From Paenibacillus doosanensis (GTDB lineage: Bacteria; Bacillota; Bacilli; Paenibacillales; NBRC-103111): a stretch of DNA of 64,000 nucleotides. Under the pieces are notes generated by a model that worked only from the letters and a program-made list of their open reading frames with translations, searched no databases and was not told the DNA's origin. Shown one piece after another: positions 33,720 through 45,216 of this stretch (its first letter is position 1; each line of letters begins with the position of its first letter). Location: NCBI RefSeq assembly GCF_025060755.1, contig NZ_JANYUY010000048.1, positions 1-64,000 of the forward strand. Direction: 5' to 3'. The translations under genes were made by a program, and so were the position numbers.

Positions 33720-35156
33720 CTATACCGCATGCCACCGTTTCACGGCGCCTTCCCGGATCGCTTCAGGAAGATGAAGCTCCTGCACGATAATATCGCGGAT
33801 AAACTCAGGCAAGAAATATTCGACTTGGCTGCCCTGCGCCAACGATAAGTAACCTTTGCCGAACGTGAACATATCGATCGTCCCGACGATGTACTCTTTC
33901 TCAGGGACAAGCGGCTGCGAGCCTGCGAGCGCCCTGCGTATTTTCGCCATATCCGGCGCCTTCGGATCGTATTCCACCCGCAAGCCGTCCAAATTGAGCA
34001 TGCCCAGCACCTTACCCCGGAACCCGAAGCCGTAAATCGGCATCTCCTTAAATTCGGGCAGCAGCGATTCCTCCAGCGCCTTCAAGAGATGCTCGCCCTT
34101 GATCCGAATCCGGCACGGATTGATCGGGGAAGGACAAATCTCAAGCAGCCTTCCGGCGGTTACGGGCCCCGCCTTCAAACCGTCCAGAAACTGCCCGGCA
34201 TTGACGATCCCGATGTCCGCCCCCGTCCATCGCCGAAGGGCGGCAGCAAGCATATTGCCGAGAGGGGCTTCCGTGTTCCATTCCGACGGCAGAGATTGCG
34301 GCAAATAAGCGACCTCGCGGTCGAGCATGCTCGCGGCATCGGCCTTGCAGCGTTGCGCCAGCTCCAGCACGGCCGGATCGGCGGCCTCCTCCGCCATGGA
34401 GCGCACATAGCCGGAGGAACGGATCGGCTTACGGCTGACGGGGTCCAGCTCCAAATCGACGACGCCTATATATTGGCCGAATTTGCCTGCTCCGCATACC
34501 AGCGATTGCCCGATGCGCAGCGGCTGCTCCAGCAAATGATGGCTATGTCCGCCCAAAATGACGTCGATCCCCGGGATATCCACCGCAATCCGTTCGTCCA
34601 GCTTAAGTCCGAGATGAGAAAGAAGGACGAGCACATCGACCTGAGGGCGAAGTTTGCCGGCCCAGAACTGCACGGAGGCAAACGGATCTTGAACCGTCCA
34701 GCCGAGCAGCCGATAAAATTCATGATAATAAGCGGTAACGCCGATTAACCCTATCGAGATACCCGATTTGACAATAATATGATACGGTGCCATCCACGAC
34801 GGCGGACTCCCTGTCTCTGTCTCCACCAGATTGCCGCACAGCATCTTCAGATCCGGGCGGCTGCCGTATAGCTCGGCCAGCGCCTCCCTCGTCAAGGTCA
34901 AGCCTTCATTATTGCCCAGCGTCATCGCCTCATAGCCTGTCGCGGACATCATATCCAGGTTGAAGCCGCCGGCGCTTGCCTCGGTTTCCGGGCGCATCCG
35001 GTCGAGATGATCCCCAATATCGACTGTGAGCGTATGCTCTTCCCCCGCCTCGGCGCGAAGCTTCTTGAATGCGGCGGCAATCGCCGGCATTTGTTCAAAA
35101 TGGCTGTGGATATCGTTCGAATGAAGGATACGCAGCCGCAAAGGCGTTGCATTCAT
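33720..35156 (-). CDS. yunD: YunD-like metallophosphoesterase / 5'-nucleotidase
   Basis: A 478-residue protein of the UshA/5'-nucleotidase family. The N-terminal metallophosphatase domain shows LHSNDIHSHF, DIGDHLD, TLGNNEGL, LLSHLG and GGHSHH for the dinuclear metal site. The C-terminal nucleotidase domain starts near residue 260 (VAYLPQSL, NAGQFLDGLK). No signal peptide is seen, unlike secreted UshA, which fits cytoplasmic YunD. GGGGA precedes the ATG. Probably co-transcribed with the upstream gene 36 bases away. Confidence 0.85.
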   Translation of the reverse strand: MNATPLRLRILHSNDIHSHFEQMPAIAAAFKKLRAEAGEEHTLTVDIGDHLDRMRPETEASAGGFNLDMMSATGYEAMTLGNNEGLTLTREALAELYGSRPDLKMLCGNLVETETGSPPSWMAPYHIIVKSGISIGLIGVTAYYHEFYRLLGWTVQDPFASVQFWAGKLRPQVDVLVLLSHLGLKLDERIAVDIPGIDVILGGHSHHLLEQPLRIGQSLVCGAGKFGQYIGVVDLELDPVSRKPIRSSGYVRSMAEEAADPAVLELAQRCKADAASMLDREVAYLPQSLPSEWNTEAPLGNMLAAALRRWTGADIGIVNAGQFLDGLKAGPVTAGRLLEICPSPINPCRIRIKGEHLLKALEESLLPEFKEMPIYGFGFRGKVLGMLNLDGLRVEYDPKAPDMAKIRRALAGSQPLVPEKEYIVGTIDMFTFGKGYLSLAQGSQVEYFLPEFIRDIIVQELHLPEAIREGAVKRWHAV

Positions 35157-35192
35157 ATTCCCCGGCCTCCCCGTCGTAACGGCACATTGTTA

Positions 35193-35654
35193 TTATTTGC
35201 GCAGCCGCAAGTCTTCCGGACTTACGACGTTCTTAAAACCGTAGCTCGCTTCGTCCGCCTTCTCGCTGTAAAGAAAACGGATCGTAACGATACTTTTCAC
35301 ATTGAGGCATTCGCTGCTTCCGTCGGGCACGTATAGCCGGATCGGAAATCCTTTGTGCAGCGGCTTGCCGTCCTGCTCATACAGAAATACGGCTTGATCC
35401 AGCTGGGACCACGGTATGGTCGCCTGAAATTCATCGGCCGCCTCCACCCTCATCAAGGCAGGTTCCTGCTCCTGCCCCGGTAACGCCTTTCGCTGTTTGG
35501 TCCAGGCGCGGTACCAGGACTTCAGCTCGAACGCTTGTCCGCTGACTCCGGGAACCCGCTCCTGAAGCGGCAAATGCACGGGAGCGGCAGCGCTCATTTC
35601 GGTTGCTGTATATTGCCCGTATCCATGTTTTTCATCATATACGGTTATATTCAT
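35193..35654 (-). CDS. Molybdopterin-oxidoreductase-like small protein
   Basis: A 153-residue protein. Residues 85-140 (IPWSQLDQAVFLYEQDGKPL, GFPIRLYVPDGS, KSIVTIRFL) resemble the central part of the sulfite-oxidase-type molybdopterin domain. It is far shorter than those enzymes and its only Cys is in SSECLN, not at the usual Mo-ligand place, so catalysis is doubtful. The position beside MoaDE and MoeB genes (opposite strand) supports a molybdopterin link by context only. GGAGGGATC precedes two adjacent ATG codons; ATG 35654 has the better spacing. Confidence 0.55.
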   Translation of the reverse strand: MNITVYDEKHGYGQYTATEMSAAAPVHLPLQERVPGVSGQAFELKSWYRAWTKQRKALPGQEQEPALMRVEAADEFQATIPWSQLDQAVFLYEQDGKPLHKGFPIRLYVPDGSSECLNVKSIVTIRFLYSEKADEASYGFKNVVSPEDLRLRK

Positions 35655-35781
35655 CATGATCCCTCCTTCACTTGAATAGCCTATAGGTCCGGCAGGCACA
35701 TCGGTATTACGAAACCCCTCTATTATATCACTATTGCTCGAAGTTATGGTATGCTGTAATAAAACCGTTGGAGTGGATGGA

Positions 35782-36471
35782 ATGAACCTGCAAATCTATG
35801 TTTTCGCCGGTTTGGCCGAGCTGCTGGGCGGATCGGCGGTATCCCTGGAATGGGAGGATAACGCCCTTCTGACCCCTGCCTTGCTTAAGCGGCGGCTGGC
35901 GGCTCTGTATCCTCAGGCCGCTCCCTTTCTTGCGCAAGCATTTGTCGCGGTAAACCACAGTTATGCTCCGGAGGATCAGGAGCTCACCGCGCATGATGAG
36001 ATCGCCTTGATCCCGCCGGTTTCGGGTGGCGAGCTCCAGCTGATTGAGATCACCTACGAACCGATTTCCGTAGAGCAGGTGACCGCCAAAGTGCTTCATC
36101 CTAATCACGGAGCAGCGCTGACGTTCACGGGGACAACCCGCGAATGGACGCACGGTAAGCGGACTTCCTTGCTCGAATATGAAGCCTATGAACCGATGGC
36201 GATCAAAACGATGGAGCAAATTGCCCGGGAAATCAGCGAGCGCTGGGAAGGCGCTTTATGTGCCATCACTCATCGTCTCGGCAAAGTCGATATCGGCGAG
36301 ATCAGCGTCGTCATCGCCGTCTCTGCGCCGCACCGGGACGCCGCTTACGAAGCAAGCCGGCATGCTATCGAACGATTGAAGCAAATCGTGCCGATCTGGA
36401 AAAAAGAAATATGGGAAGACGGCTCCGAATGGAAAGGCCATCAGCTCGGGCCGTGGAACCCGTTGGTATAG
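35782..36471 (+). CDS. MoaD-MoaE fusion, molybdopterin synthase
   Basis: A 229-residue fusion of both molybdopterin synthase subunits. Residues 1-80 are MoaD, ubiquitin-like and ending in ALIPPVSGG, the Gly-Gly whose terminus normally carries the thiocarboxylate. Residues 85-229 are MoaE (GAALTFTGTTREWTHGK, YEAYEPMAIKTM, HRLGKVDIGE, PIWKKEIWEDGSEW). It adds the dithiolene sulfurs to precursor Z. Because Gly-Gly is internal, cleavage would be required before activation. ATG 35782 has GGAG upstream. MoeB, the activating enzyme, follows 32 bases later. Confidence 0.9.
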   Translation: MNLQIYVFAGLAELLGGSAVSLEWEDNALLTPALLKRRLAALYPQAAPFLAQAFVAVNHSYAPEDQELTAHDEIALIPPVSGGELQLIEITYEPISVEQVTAKVLHPNHGAALTFTGTTREWTHGKRTSLLEYEAYEPMAIKTMEQIAREISERWEGALCAITHRLGKVDIGEISVVIAVSAPHRDAAYEASRHAIERLKQIVPIWKKEIWEDGSEWKGHQLGPWNPLV

Positions 36472-36503
36472 AGAGATAAGGAGATAAGGAGCGAACCGCC
36501 ACC

Positions 36504-37586
36504 ATGAACAATCACGATCATGCCAATGAACCTACTGCTGCCTCGGCATCTCCCGCGGCAGCCGAAAGATATTCGCGCCAGCTGCTGTTCGCGCCCATCG
36601 GCGAGCAGGGACAAGCCCGGCTGATGCAATCGCGCGTCGCCATCGTCGGCATGGGCGCTCTCGGCACGGTCCTGGCGAACCATATGGTCCGTGCCGGCGT
36701 AGGCTTCGTCCGACTCATCGACCGCGATTTCGTCGAGGCGAGCAATCTGCAGCGCCAAATGCTCTACGATGAAGCCGACGCCGACGCATCGGTCCCCAAA
36801 GCGATGGCCGCGGCCAAACGGCTGCAGGAGGCCAACTCGCTCGTAACGCTGGAGCCGGTCGTCGCCGACCTCCATGCCGCCAACGCCGAATCGCTCTTGA
36901 CCGGCGTCGATCTGATTCTGGACGGCACGGATAACTTTGCCGTCCGCTTCCTCATTAATGACGTGAGCCTGAAGCACGGCATCCCATGGATTTACGGCGG
37001 CGCGGTCAGCTCCCGCGGCGTATCGATGACCGTCGTTCCGGGAGAGACGCCCTGCCTGCGCTGCATGTTCGGGCAGGCTCCCGCCCAAGGAACGACCGAG
37101 ACCTGCGATACGGCCGGGGTCATCGGGCCGATCATCCATACGGTGGCTTCGCATCAGGCCACCGAAGCGTTCAAGCTGTTGGTCGGGGCCCATGCCCAGC
37201 TGAACCGCAAGATGATCCACTGGGATCTGTGGTATAACCAGCACGCCGCCGTGGACGTGAGCAAAGCCCGCAAGGCGGACTGTCCGGCCTGCGGGCAAGG
37301 ACATTACGAATATTTGCAGCAGGAAGCCGGAGAGGACACGATCCAAACCTTGTGCGGCCGCAATTCGGTGCAAATTCAGCCGGTAGTCCCCGCTTCGTTC
37401 CGGCTCGCCGATTGGGCCGACAAATGGAAGCCGCTCGGCCGCGTGGAGCTGAACCCGTTCCTGCTCAAGTTCCATCCCAGCGACAATATGACATTGGTGC
37501 TGTTCTCCGACGGCCGGCTGCTCGTACAAGGAACCGACGACCCTGTAACAGCCAAAAGCTTATACAGCCGGTATATCGGCATGTAA
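36504..37586 (+). CDS. moeB: Molybdopterin-synthase adenylyltransferase MoeB (ThiF family)
   Basis: A 360-residue E1-like enzyme that adenylates the C-terminal glycine of MoaD. The ATP-binding GMGALGTVLANHMVRAG, the DRDFVEASNLQRQ motif, the zinc Cys pairs CLRCMF and CPACG, and the crossover-loop Cys in TTETCDTAGVIGP are visible. The 100-residue tail after the zinc site is of the length seen in Firmicutes homologues. Direct downstream partner of the MoaDE fusion; a GC-rich terminator follows. Confidence 0.88.
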   Translation: MNNHDHANEPTAASASPAAAERYSRQLLFAPIGEQGQARLMQSRVAIVGMGALGTVLANHMVRAGVGFVRLIDRDFVEASNLQRQMLYDEADADASVPKAMAAAKRLQEANSLVTLEPVVADLHAANAESLLTGVDLILDGTDNFAVRFLINDVSLKHGIPWIYGGAVSSRGVSMTVVPGETPCLRCMFGQAPAQGTTETCDTAGVIGPIIHTVASHQATEAFKLLVGAHAQLNRKMIHWDLWYNQHAAVDVSKARKADCPACGQGHYEYLQQEAGEDTIQTLCGRNSVQIQPVVPASFRLADWADKWKPLGRVELNPFLLKFHPSDNMTLVLFSDGRLLVQGTDDPVTAKSLYSRYIGM

Positions 37587-37593
37587 CGGTTAA

Positions 37594-37632
37594 GGCGGCA
37601 GACCTTAGACAGGGCTGCCGCCTTCTTCTCTT
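37594..37632 (+). terminator. Terminator of moaDE-moeB
   Basis: GGCGGCAG (37594-37601) pairs with CTGCCGCC (37615-37622), followed by a T-rich run. Confidence 0.85.
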
Positions 37633-37741
37633 TTTTCGACAAAATCGCTAAATTGCTGTTGCCATTATAATGCATTCTTGATACGATGACATTATATGCC
37701 GTTTAGCGCTTTAAAGCATATTGTGGTAGGGAGGGACGGCT

Positions 37742-38800
37742 TTGAGAATTTCTGTCATGGATTTACAAGTTGGGGATCGCACCGGTTCGGATGTCTTTAA
37801 TTGGAACGGACTCCTTGTCGTTTCCGCACATACCGTACTGAATGCCGATGATATTGACAAACTGCAGCTGCACAGCGTCGATTACGTCGATATCATGATG
37901 AGACAAGATAGCCCGGCCCCGGACGAAGTAAAAGCGGCAACCGGGAAGCTGCAGCAGGAGCCCTTTTCCCAAACGGCAGCCTATGAAGAAGCGGTCGGCG
38001 GCATTAAACAGCTGTTCTGGCAAATGTCCGAACAAGGACAGCTGCGCGAAGAACAGGTAGACCAGTGCTTTGCTCCTTTAGCTAACCATTTCGAGAAGGA
38101 ACGGGATGTCGTCTCGCTGCTGCTTACCTTGAATAACAAGGACGACTACACATACCAGCATAGCGTGCAGGTCGGTATGATCTCCTATTACATAGCCAAG
38201 TGGCTCGGACAGAGCGAGGAGGAAGCGATTGTTGCAGGCAAAGCTGGCTATTTGCACGATATCGGCAAAAGCCGCATCGACAATGCGATTTTGCAAAAGC
38301 CCGGCCCTTTAACGGAAGAAGAATTCGAAATCGTTAAGCGCCACGCCCAATACGGGTACGATATGATTATAGGATCGAACCTGCCGAAGCCGCTAGCTCT
38401 GGCTGCCCTGCAGCACCATGAACGGTTGGACGGATCGGGCTACCCGGGAGGGCTTCGCGGCAATGATATTTATCCGCTCGCCAGAATCGTGTCGGTGGCG
38501 GACGTGTACAGCGCCATGATCTCCAATAGAGTGTACCGGCATAAGCAGGATCTGCTGCTCGTGTTAAAAGAACTGCACCGGCTGAGCTTCGAGAAGCTCG
38601 ATCCGACGGTCACTCAAGTGTTCATTCGGCATATGATCCCGAATTTCATCGGCAAACGCGTCTTATTGAGCAGCGGTGAAAGCGGTGTCATTATCATGAC
38701 GCATCCTACCGATTTCTTCAAACCGCTCGTGCAAATCGGAGATACGTTCATCAATCTGTCGGACACGCCGGATCTCGACGTTAAGGAAATTTATATGTAG
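37742..38800 (+). CDS. HD-GYP domain phosphodiesterase 2
   Basis: A 352-residue paralogue of the protein at 29435. It has the same layout: an N-terminal region (MDLQVGDRTGSDVFNWNGLL), the HD-GYP core with HDIGK near residue 172 and HHERLDGSGYPGG near 222, and a beta-rich tail (GKRVLLSSGESGVIIM). Predicted to degrade cyclic di-GMP or a related dinucleotide. TTG 37742 follows AGGGAGGG at good spacing. It stands alone, ending in a bidirectional terminator. Confidence 0.87.
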   Translation: MRISVMDLQVGDRTGSDVFNWNGLLVVSAHTVLNADDIDKLQLHSVDYVDIMMRQDSPAPDEVKAATGKLQQEPFSQTAAYEEAVGGIKQLFWQMSEQGQLREEQVDQCFAPLANHFEKERDVVSLLLTLNNKDDYTYQHSVQVGMISYYIAKWLGQSEEEAIVAGKAGYLHDIGKSRIDNAILQKPGPLTEEEFEIVKRHAQYGYDMIIGSNLPKPLALAALQHHERLDGSGYPGGLRGNDIYPLARIVSVADVYSAMISNRVYRHKQDLLLVLKELHRLSFEKLDPTVTQVFIRHMIPNFIGKRVLLSSGESGVIIMTHPTDFFKPLVQIGDTFINLSDTPDLDVKEIYM

Positions 38801-38858
38801 GACACGCCTATTAAACGGCATCCGAAGCATCGAATAGAAAAACGATACGTTCAAACCA

Positions 38859-38893
38859 AAAAGCGCGGCTCCCTATCAGGACATCGCGCTTCC
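38859..38893. terminator. Bidirectional terminator
   Basis: AAGCGCG/CGCGCTT stem with an A run before; serves the siderophore-binding gene on minus and possibly the HD-GYP gene on plus. Confidence 0.65.
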
Positions 38894-38897
38894 ATTA

Positions 38898-39839
38898 TTA
38901 TTCGAGGAAACCTTTCTTGAAAATACCCAGCAAATATTCGAGCGTGATCGGATCGCTGTATGAGGAAGCTTTCGTATTAATCTCAATGACATGATGGTTT
39001 TTGACGGCAGGGATGCCTTTCCATATTTCCGACTCCATGAACGACGCATCGCCTTCCGGATCTCTGCTAAGGACAATATAATCGCCCGCATATTCCGGAA
39101 GAACCTCTTTGGACAGCATATAATAGCCGGGTCCAAGCGCCTCTTTCTTGACCGGATCAGGCATATTCAGCCCCATCGCTTGATATAAAATCTCCGTGCC
39201 GCGCGCCCATTTGTCCCCGAATACATAAAAGCTTTTCGCATCCGTCTCAAACACCGAAACGGTGACGTTATCGCCGAGCTTCGCTTTAATTTCTTTGCCG
39301 GTCGCCCCCGCGCGCTGCTTGAAATCATCCACCCAGGCTTGCGCTTCCTTCTCTTTATTCAGCAGTTTGCCGATCTCGAGCTGCTGTTCCAAATAATCCA
39401 GCTTGCCCCATGTATAAACGACGGTAGGCGCAATTTTATTAAGCTCTGCAATATTTTTCATTTGGGCGCCCGCGATGATCAGATCCGGGTCCTGCGCCGT
39501 AATTTTCTCCAAATCCGCTTCCGATACGACCTCGACGCCATCGAGCTTTTTCGTGAACAACGGGTTCATTTTGGTCCACTGATCCACCCCGACGAGCGTT
39601 CCCTCGAGCGCCAGCACATTCGGCGCATTGGTCAAGGCGACAATCCGCTTCGGACTTGCCGGGACCTCCACCGGCCCCCGCTCGGATTGATAAGTGATCT
39701 TGCCGGACTCTTTGGAATCCGCAGCCGATGCGGAGCCATCCTGCGAAGGCGCGCTCTCAGGATTGCCGGCCTGGCTCCCGCATGCGCTGGATACGACCAT
39801 CAATAGCAGGATCATAGGGATTAGCAGCTTGTTTTTCAT
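38898..39839 (-). CDS. Siderophore-binding ABC lipoprotein (FhuD/YfiY type)
   Basis: A 313-residue exported lipoprotein. The signal LLIPMILLLMVVSSAC is a clear lipobox, followed by an acidic Ser/Ala linker and a periplasmic-binding fold of the iron-siderophore class (SPKRIVALTNAPNVLALEGT, DPDLIIAGAQMKNIAEL, YVFGDKWARGTEIL). It would deliver ferric siderophore to a membrane permease. No permease or ATPase gene is nearby, so it must share one encoded elsewhere. A Fur box lies 41 bases upstream. Confidence 0.9.
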   Translation of the reverse strand: MKNKLLIPMILLLMVVSSACGSQAGNPESAPSQDGSASAADSKESGKITYQSERGPVEVPASPKRIVALTNAPNVLALEGTLVGVDQWTKMNPLFTKKLDGVEVVSEADLEKITAQDPDLIIAGAQMKNIAELNKIAPTVVYTWGKLDYLEQQLEIGKLLNKEKEAQAWVDDFKQRAGATGKEIKAKLGDNVTVSVFETDAKSFYVFGDKWARGTEILYQAMGLNMPDPVKKEALGPGYYMLSKEVLPEYAGDYIVLSRDPEGDASFMESEIWKGIPAVKNHHVIEINTKASSYSDPITLEYLLGIFKKGFLE

Positions 39840-39879
39840 ATTCCATTCTCCTTGTGTTGGATTGCAGAAATCAATAATC

Positions 39880-39898
39880 GATAATGATTATCAATATC
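39880..39898 (-). promoter_or_regulatory. Fur box
   Basis: GATAATGATTATCAATATC matches the 19-bp Fur consensus GATAATGATAATCATTATC at 17 positions, just upstream of the siderophore-binding gene. Confidence 0.85.
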
Positions 39899-39973
39899 AA
39901 ATTCTTTTATACTATAATATTCTCATCCAACGGTTGTCAAATGGGGTCTGGATTCAAGCGACTTTTTAGCAAA

Positions 39974-40143
39974 GAACAAATCCCCCAAAAGTGACGTGAT
40001 GCTCTGAAGCTTATTCCGTCCGCATCCAGCTTCAGCTGGATCGGCGTCTAACCATTCCTCTGGGATCGTTCTATGGTTAGACATTACTTTCGGGGGAGCC
40101 ACGGATATCCACAGGAATTTGCTGCGCATCATTTCCTAAACAA
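39974..40143. repeat. Interspersed structured repeat, copy 3 (170 bp, internal domain absent)
   Basis: Same termini and orientation as copies 1 and 2, but the 67 bases matching 33444-33510 of copy 2 are missing between CCCCCAAAAG and GTGACGTGAT. The later stems remain: ATCCAGC/GCTGGAT (40024-40041) and a perfect 9-bp GTCTAACCA/TGGTTAGAC (40046-40082), which shows a compensatory change against copies 1 and 2. The terminal CCCCGG segment has changed to CCACGG. It abuts the terminator of the minus-strand gene at 40169. Confidence 0.88.
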
Positions 40144-40166
40144 TAAAAAAACCACTCTCCCGAGTG
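40144..40166 (-). terminator. Terminator of the 40169-40648 gene
   Basis: On the minus strand CACTC-GGGA-GAGTG is followed by GG and seven T residues, then repeat copy 3. Confidence 0.8.
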
Positions 40167-40168
40167 AT

Positions 40169-40648
40169 TCATTCCTTTAAGACAGCGTTCTTCGTTTGTT
40201 TCATTCGCTCATCAAAAAATTCTTTCATTTCCGGATCGTCAACAATATATTTTTTTTGCCCTCTTTTATCCGTTCTCGTTACATAAATTTCCTTGTCGTC
40301 ATATTGAATTCGAACCTCTGTGTTGGATTGTAAATCAAACACAACTCCTGCAACGATGGCAGGGTTGACCTGCTGAACTTCTCTTACTTTGTCGGCCGGT
40401 ACAGCGTTAAATAAGGTGCGAAATTGATCGGCTTCCTGTTTGCTTAAGCCGGCATCCTGTTGTTGAAAGGTCGTTCCCTTCAATACGACGACACCCATTC
40501 TTACGTTCTTCACTTCATCGGATTCGATGGTCTTATGAAGCATAGCAGCTTCTTCTTCCGGTTGCTGCAAAGGTTTAAAAAACATAATCCCTAATATTAA
40601 AGCTATCGCTACGATGAAAATAGCCGAAAATTTTGCTTTATTTCCCAC
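40169..40648 (-). CDS. Membrane-anchored hypothetical protein
   Basis: A 159-residue protein with one N-terminal hydrophobic helix (FSAIFIVAIALILGIMFF) and a soluble domain of alternating charge (LHKTIESDEVKNVRMGVVVL, VRIQYDDKEIYVTRTDKRGQ). No family recognised. GTG 40648 has GGAGGG at eight bases; the ATG two codons earlier is too close to that site. Neighbours give no clue. Confidence 0.65.
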   Translation of the reverse strand: MGNKAKFSAIFIVAIALILGIMFFKPLQQPEEEAAMLHKTIESDEVKNVRMGVVVLKGTTFQQQDAGLSKQEADQFRTLFNAVPADKVREVQQVNPAIVAGVVFDLQSNTEVRIQYDDKEIYVTRTDKRGQKKYIVDDPEMKEFFDERMKQTKNAVLKE

Positions 40649-40768
40649 GGACATGCCCTCCCCAATGAAACATTCATACCCTTATATCCAGCTTAGAAAA
40701 GCCCTATTATTGATTTTACCATAATTGCTTAATTTCGGCAGGGTTCTTTAGTAATGCTTCGCCTGATG

Positions 40769-40800
40769 CAAAAAAATACGCACCCGAAACCGGGCGCGCA
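40769..40800 (-). terminator. Terminator of the suf operon
   Basis: On the minus strand CGCGCCCGG-TTT-CGGGTGCG is followed by TATTTTTTT. Confidence 0.75.
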
Positions 40801-40815
40801 TTTGATATATACCTA

Positions 40816-42213
40816 TTAACCGATGGAGCCTTCCATCTCGAACTTGATCAAGCGGTTCATCTCGACCGCATATTCCATCGGCAGCTCTTTGGTGAACGGC
40901 TCGATGAAGCCCATAACGATCATTTGAGTCGCTTCCGCTTCGGTCAAGCCGCGGCTCATCAGATAGAACAGTTGATCCTCGGATACTTTGGATACGGTAG
41001 CTTCATGCTCCAACGTTATGTTGTCGTTCATGATCTCGTTGTAAGGGATCGTATCCGACGTGGACTCTTTATCCATGATCAGCGTATCGCATTTGATGTT
41101 CGCCTTGGAGCCTGCGGAATTGCGTCCGAAGGAAGCGAGACCGCGGTACGTTACTTTACCGCCGTGCTTACTGATCGACTTGGATACGATCGTCGACGTC
41201 GTGTCGGGAGCCAAATGCGTCATTTTGGCGCCGGCGTCCTGATGCTGTCCGCGTCCGGCTACGGCGATGGAAAGCACCATCCCTTTAGCGCCGCGGCCCT
41301 TCAGCACAACCGCAGGATACTTCATCGTCAGCTTGGAGCCGATGTTGCCGTCAACCCATTCCATCGTGGCGTTTTCTTCGGCAACCGCGCGTTTGGTAAC
41401 GAGGTTGTAAATGTTCGGCGCCCAGTTTTGGATCGTCGTGTAGCGGGCGCGGGAGTTCTTCTTACAAATGATCTCAACGACCGCGCTGTGCAGCGAGTTC
41501 GTGCTGTAGATCGGAGCCGTACAACCTTCGACGTAGTGCACGAAGCTGTCTTCGTCGGTAATGATCAGCGTGCGCTCGAATTGTCCCATGTTCTCGGAGT
41601 TGATCCGGAAGTACGCTTGCAGCGGAATTTCCACTTTGACGCCCTTTGGAACGTAGATAAAGCTGCCGCCCGACCATACCGCGCTGTTCAGCGCCGCGAA
41701 TTTGTTGTCGCTCGGAGGAACGACCGTGCCGAAATATTCTCTGAACAGCTCGGGATACTCTCTCAGAGCCGTGTCGGTATCGGTAAAGATAACGCCCTGC
41801 TCCTCAAGCTCTTTTTGCATGCTGTGATAAACGACCTCGGATTCGTACTGTGCGGATACGCCGGCCAAAAACTTTTGCTCCGCTTCAGGGATACCGAGCT
41901 TGTCGAACGTTTCTTTAATTTCCGTAGGAACCTCTTCCCACGTCTTACCTTGCTTCTCGGACGGCTTCACATAGTACTGAATGTCGTTGAAATCCAGATC
42001 GTCCAGGTTGCCGCCCCAACGCGGCAAAGCCATCTTCTCGAATTGCTCCAGCGATTTCAGGCGAAAATCGAGCATCCATTCCGGCTCGCCCTTCATTCTG
42101 GAAATTTCCGCCACAATTTCGCGTGTCAAGCCTTTTCCCGTTTGGAAAACCGCTTTATGCTCGTCGCGAAAACCGTATTTATAATCTTCCATCTCCGGCA
42201 TTTTTTTTGCCAT
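40816..42213 (-). CDS. sufB: Fe-S cluster assembly scaffold SufB
   Basis: A 465-residue scaffold subunit of the SufBCD complex that builds iron-sulfur clusters. Recognisable segments are [58 protein letters not shown] and the C-terminal [20 protein letters not shown]. Length is typical. Last gene of sufCDSUB, 35 bases after sufU, with its own AAGGAGG site. Confidence 0.97.
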   Translation of the reverse strand: MAKKMPEMEDYKYGFRDEHKAVFQTGKGLTREIVAEISRMKGEPEWMLDFRLKSLEQFEKMALPRWGGNLDDLDFNDIQYYVKPSEKQGKTWEEVPTEIKETFDKLGIPEAEQKFLAGVSAQYESEVVYHSMQKELEEQGVIFTDTDTALREYPELFREYFGTVVPPSDNKFAALNSAVWSGGSFIYVPKGVKVEIPLQAYFRINSENMGQFERTLIITDEDSFVHYVEGCTAPIYSTNSLHSAVVEIICKKNSRARYTTIQNWAPNIYNLVTKRAVAEENATMEWVDGNIGSKLTMKYPAVVLKGRGAKGMVLSIAVAGRGQHQDAGAKMTHLAPDTTSTIVSKSISKHGGKVTYRGLASFGRNSAGSKANIKCDTLIMDKESTSDTIPYNEIMNDNITLEHEATVSKVSEDQLFYLMSRGLTEAEATQMIVMGFIEPFTKELPMEYAVEMNRLIKFEMEGSIG

Positions 42214-42248
42214 CGTTCCAACCTCCTTAAGTCTGGGTCATTCTATCG

Positions 42249-45191
<2,943 letters not shown>

Positions 45192-45216
45192 GGTTTATTC
45201 CTCCGTCGTCGTAATA

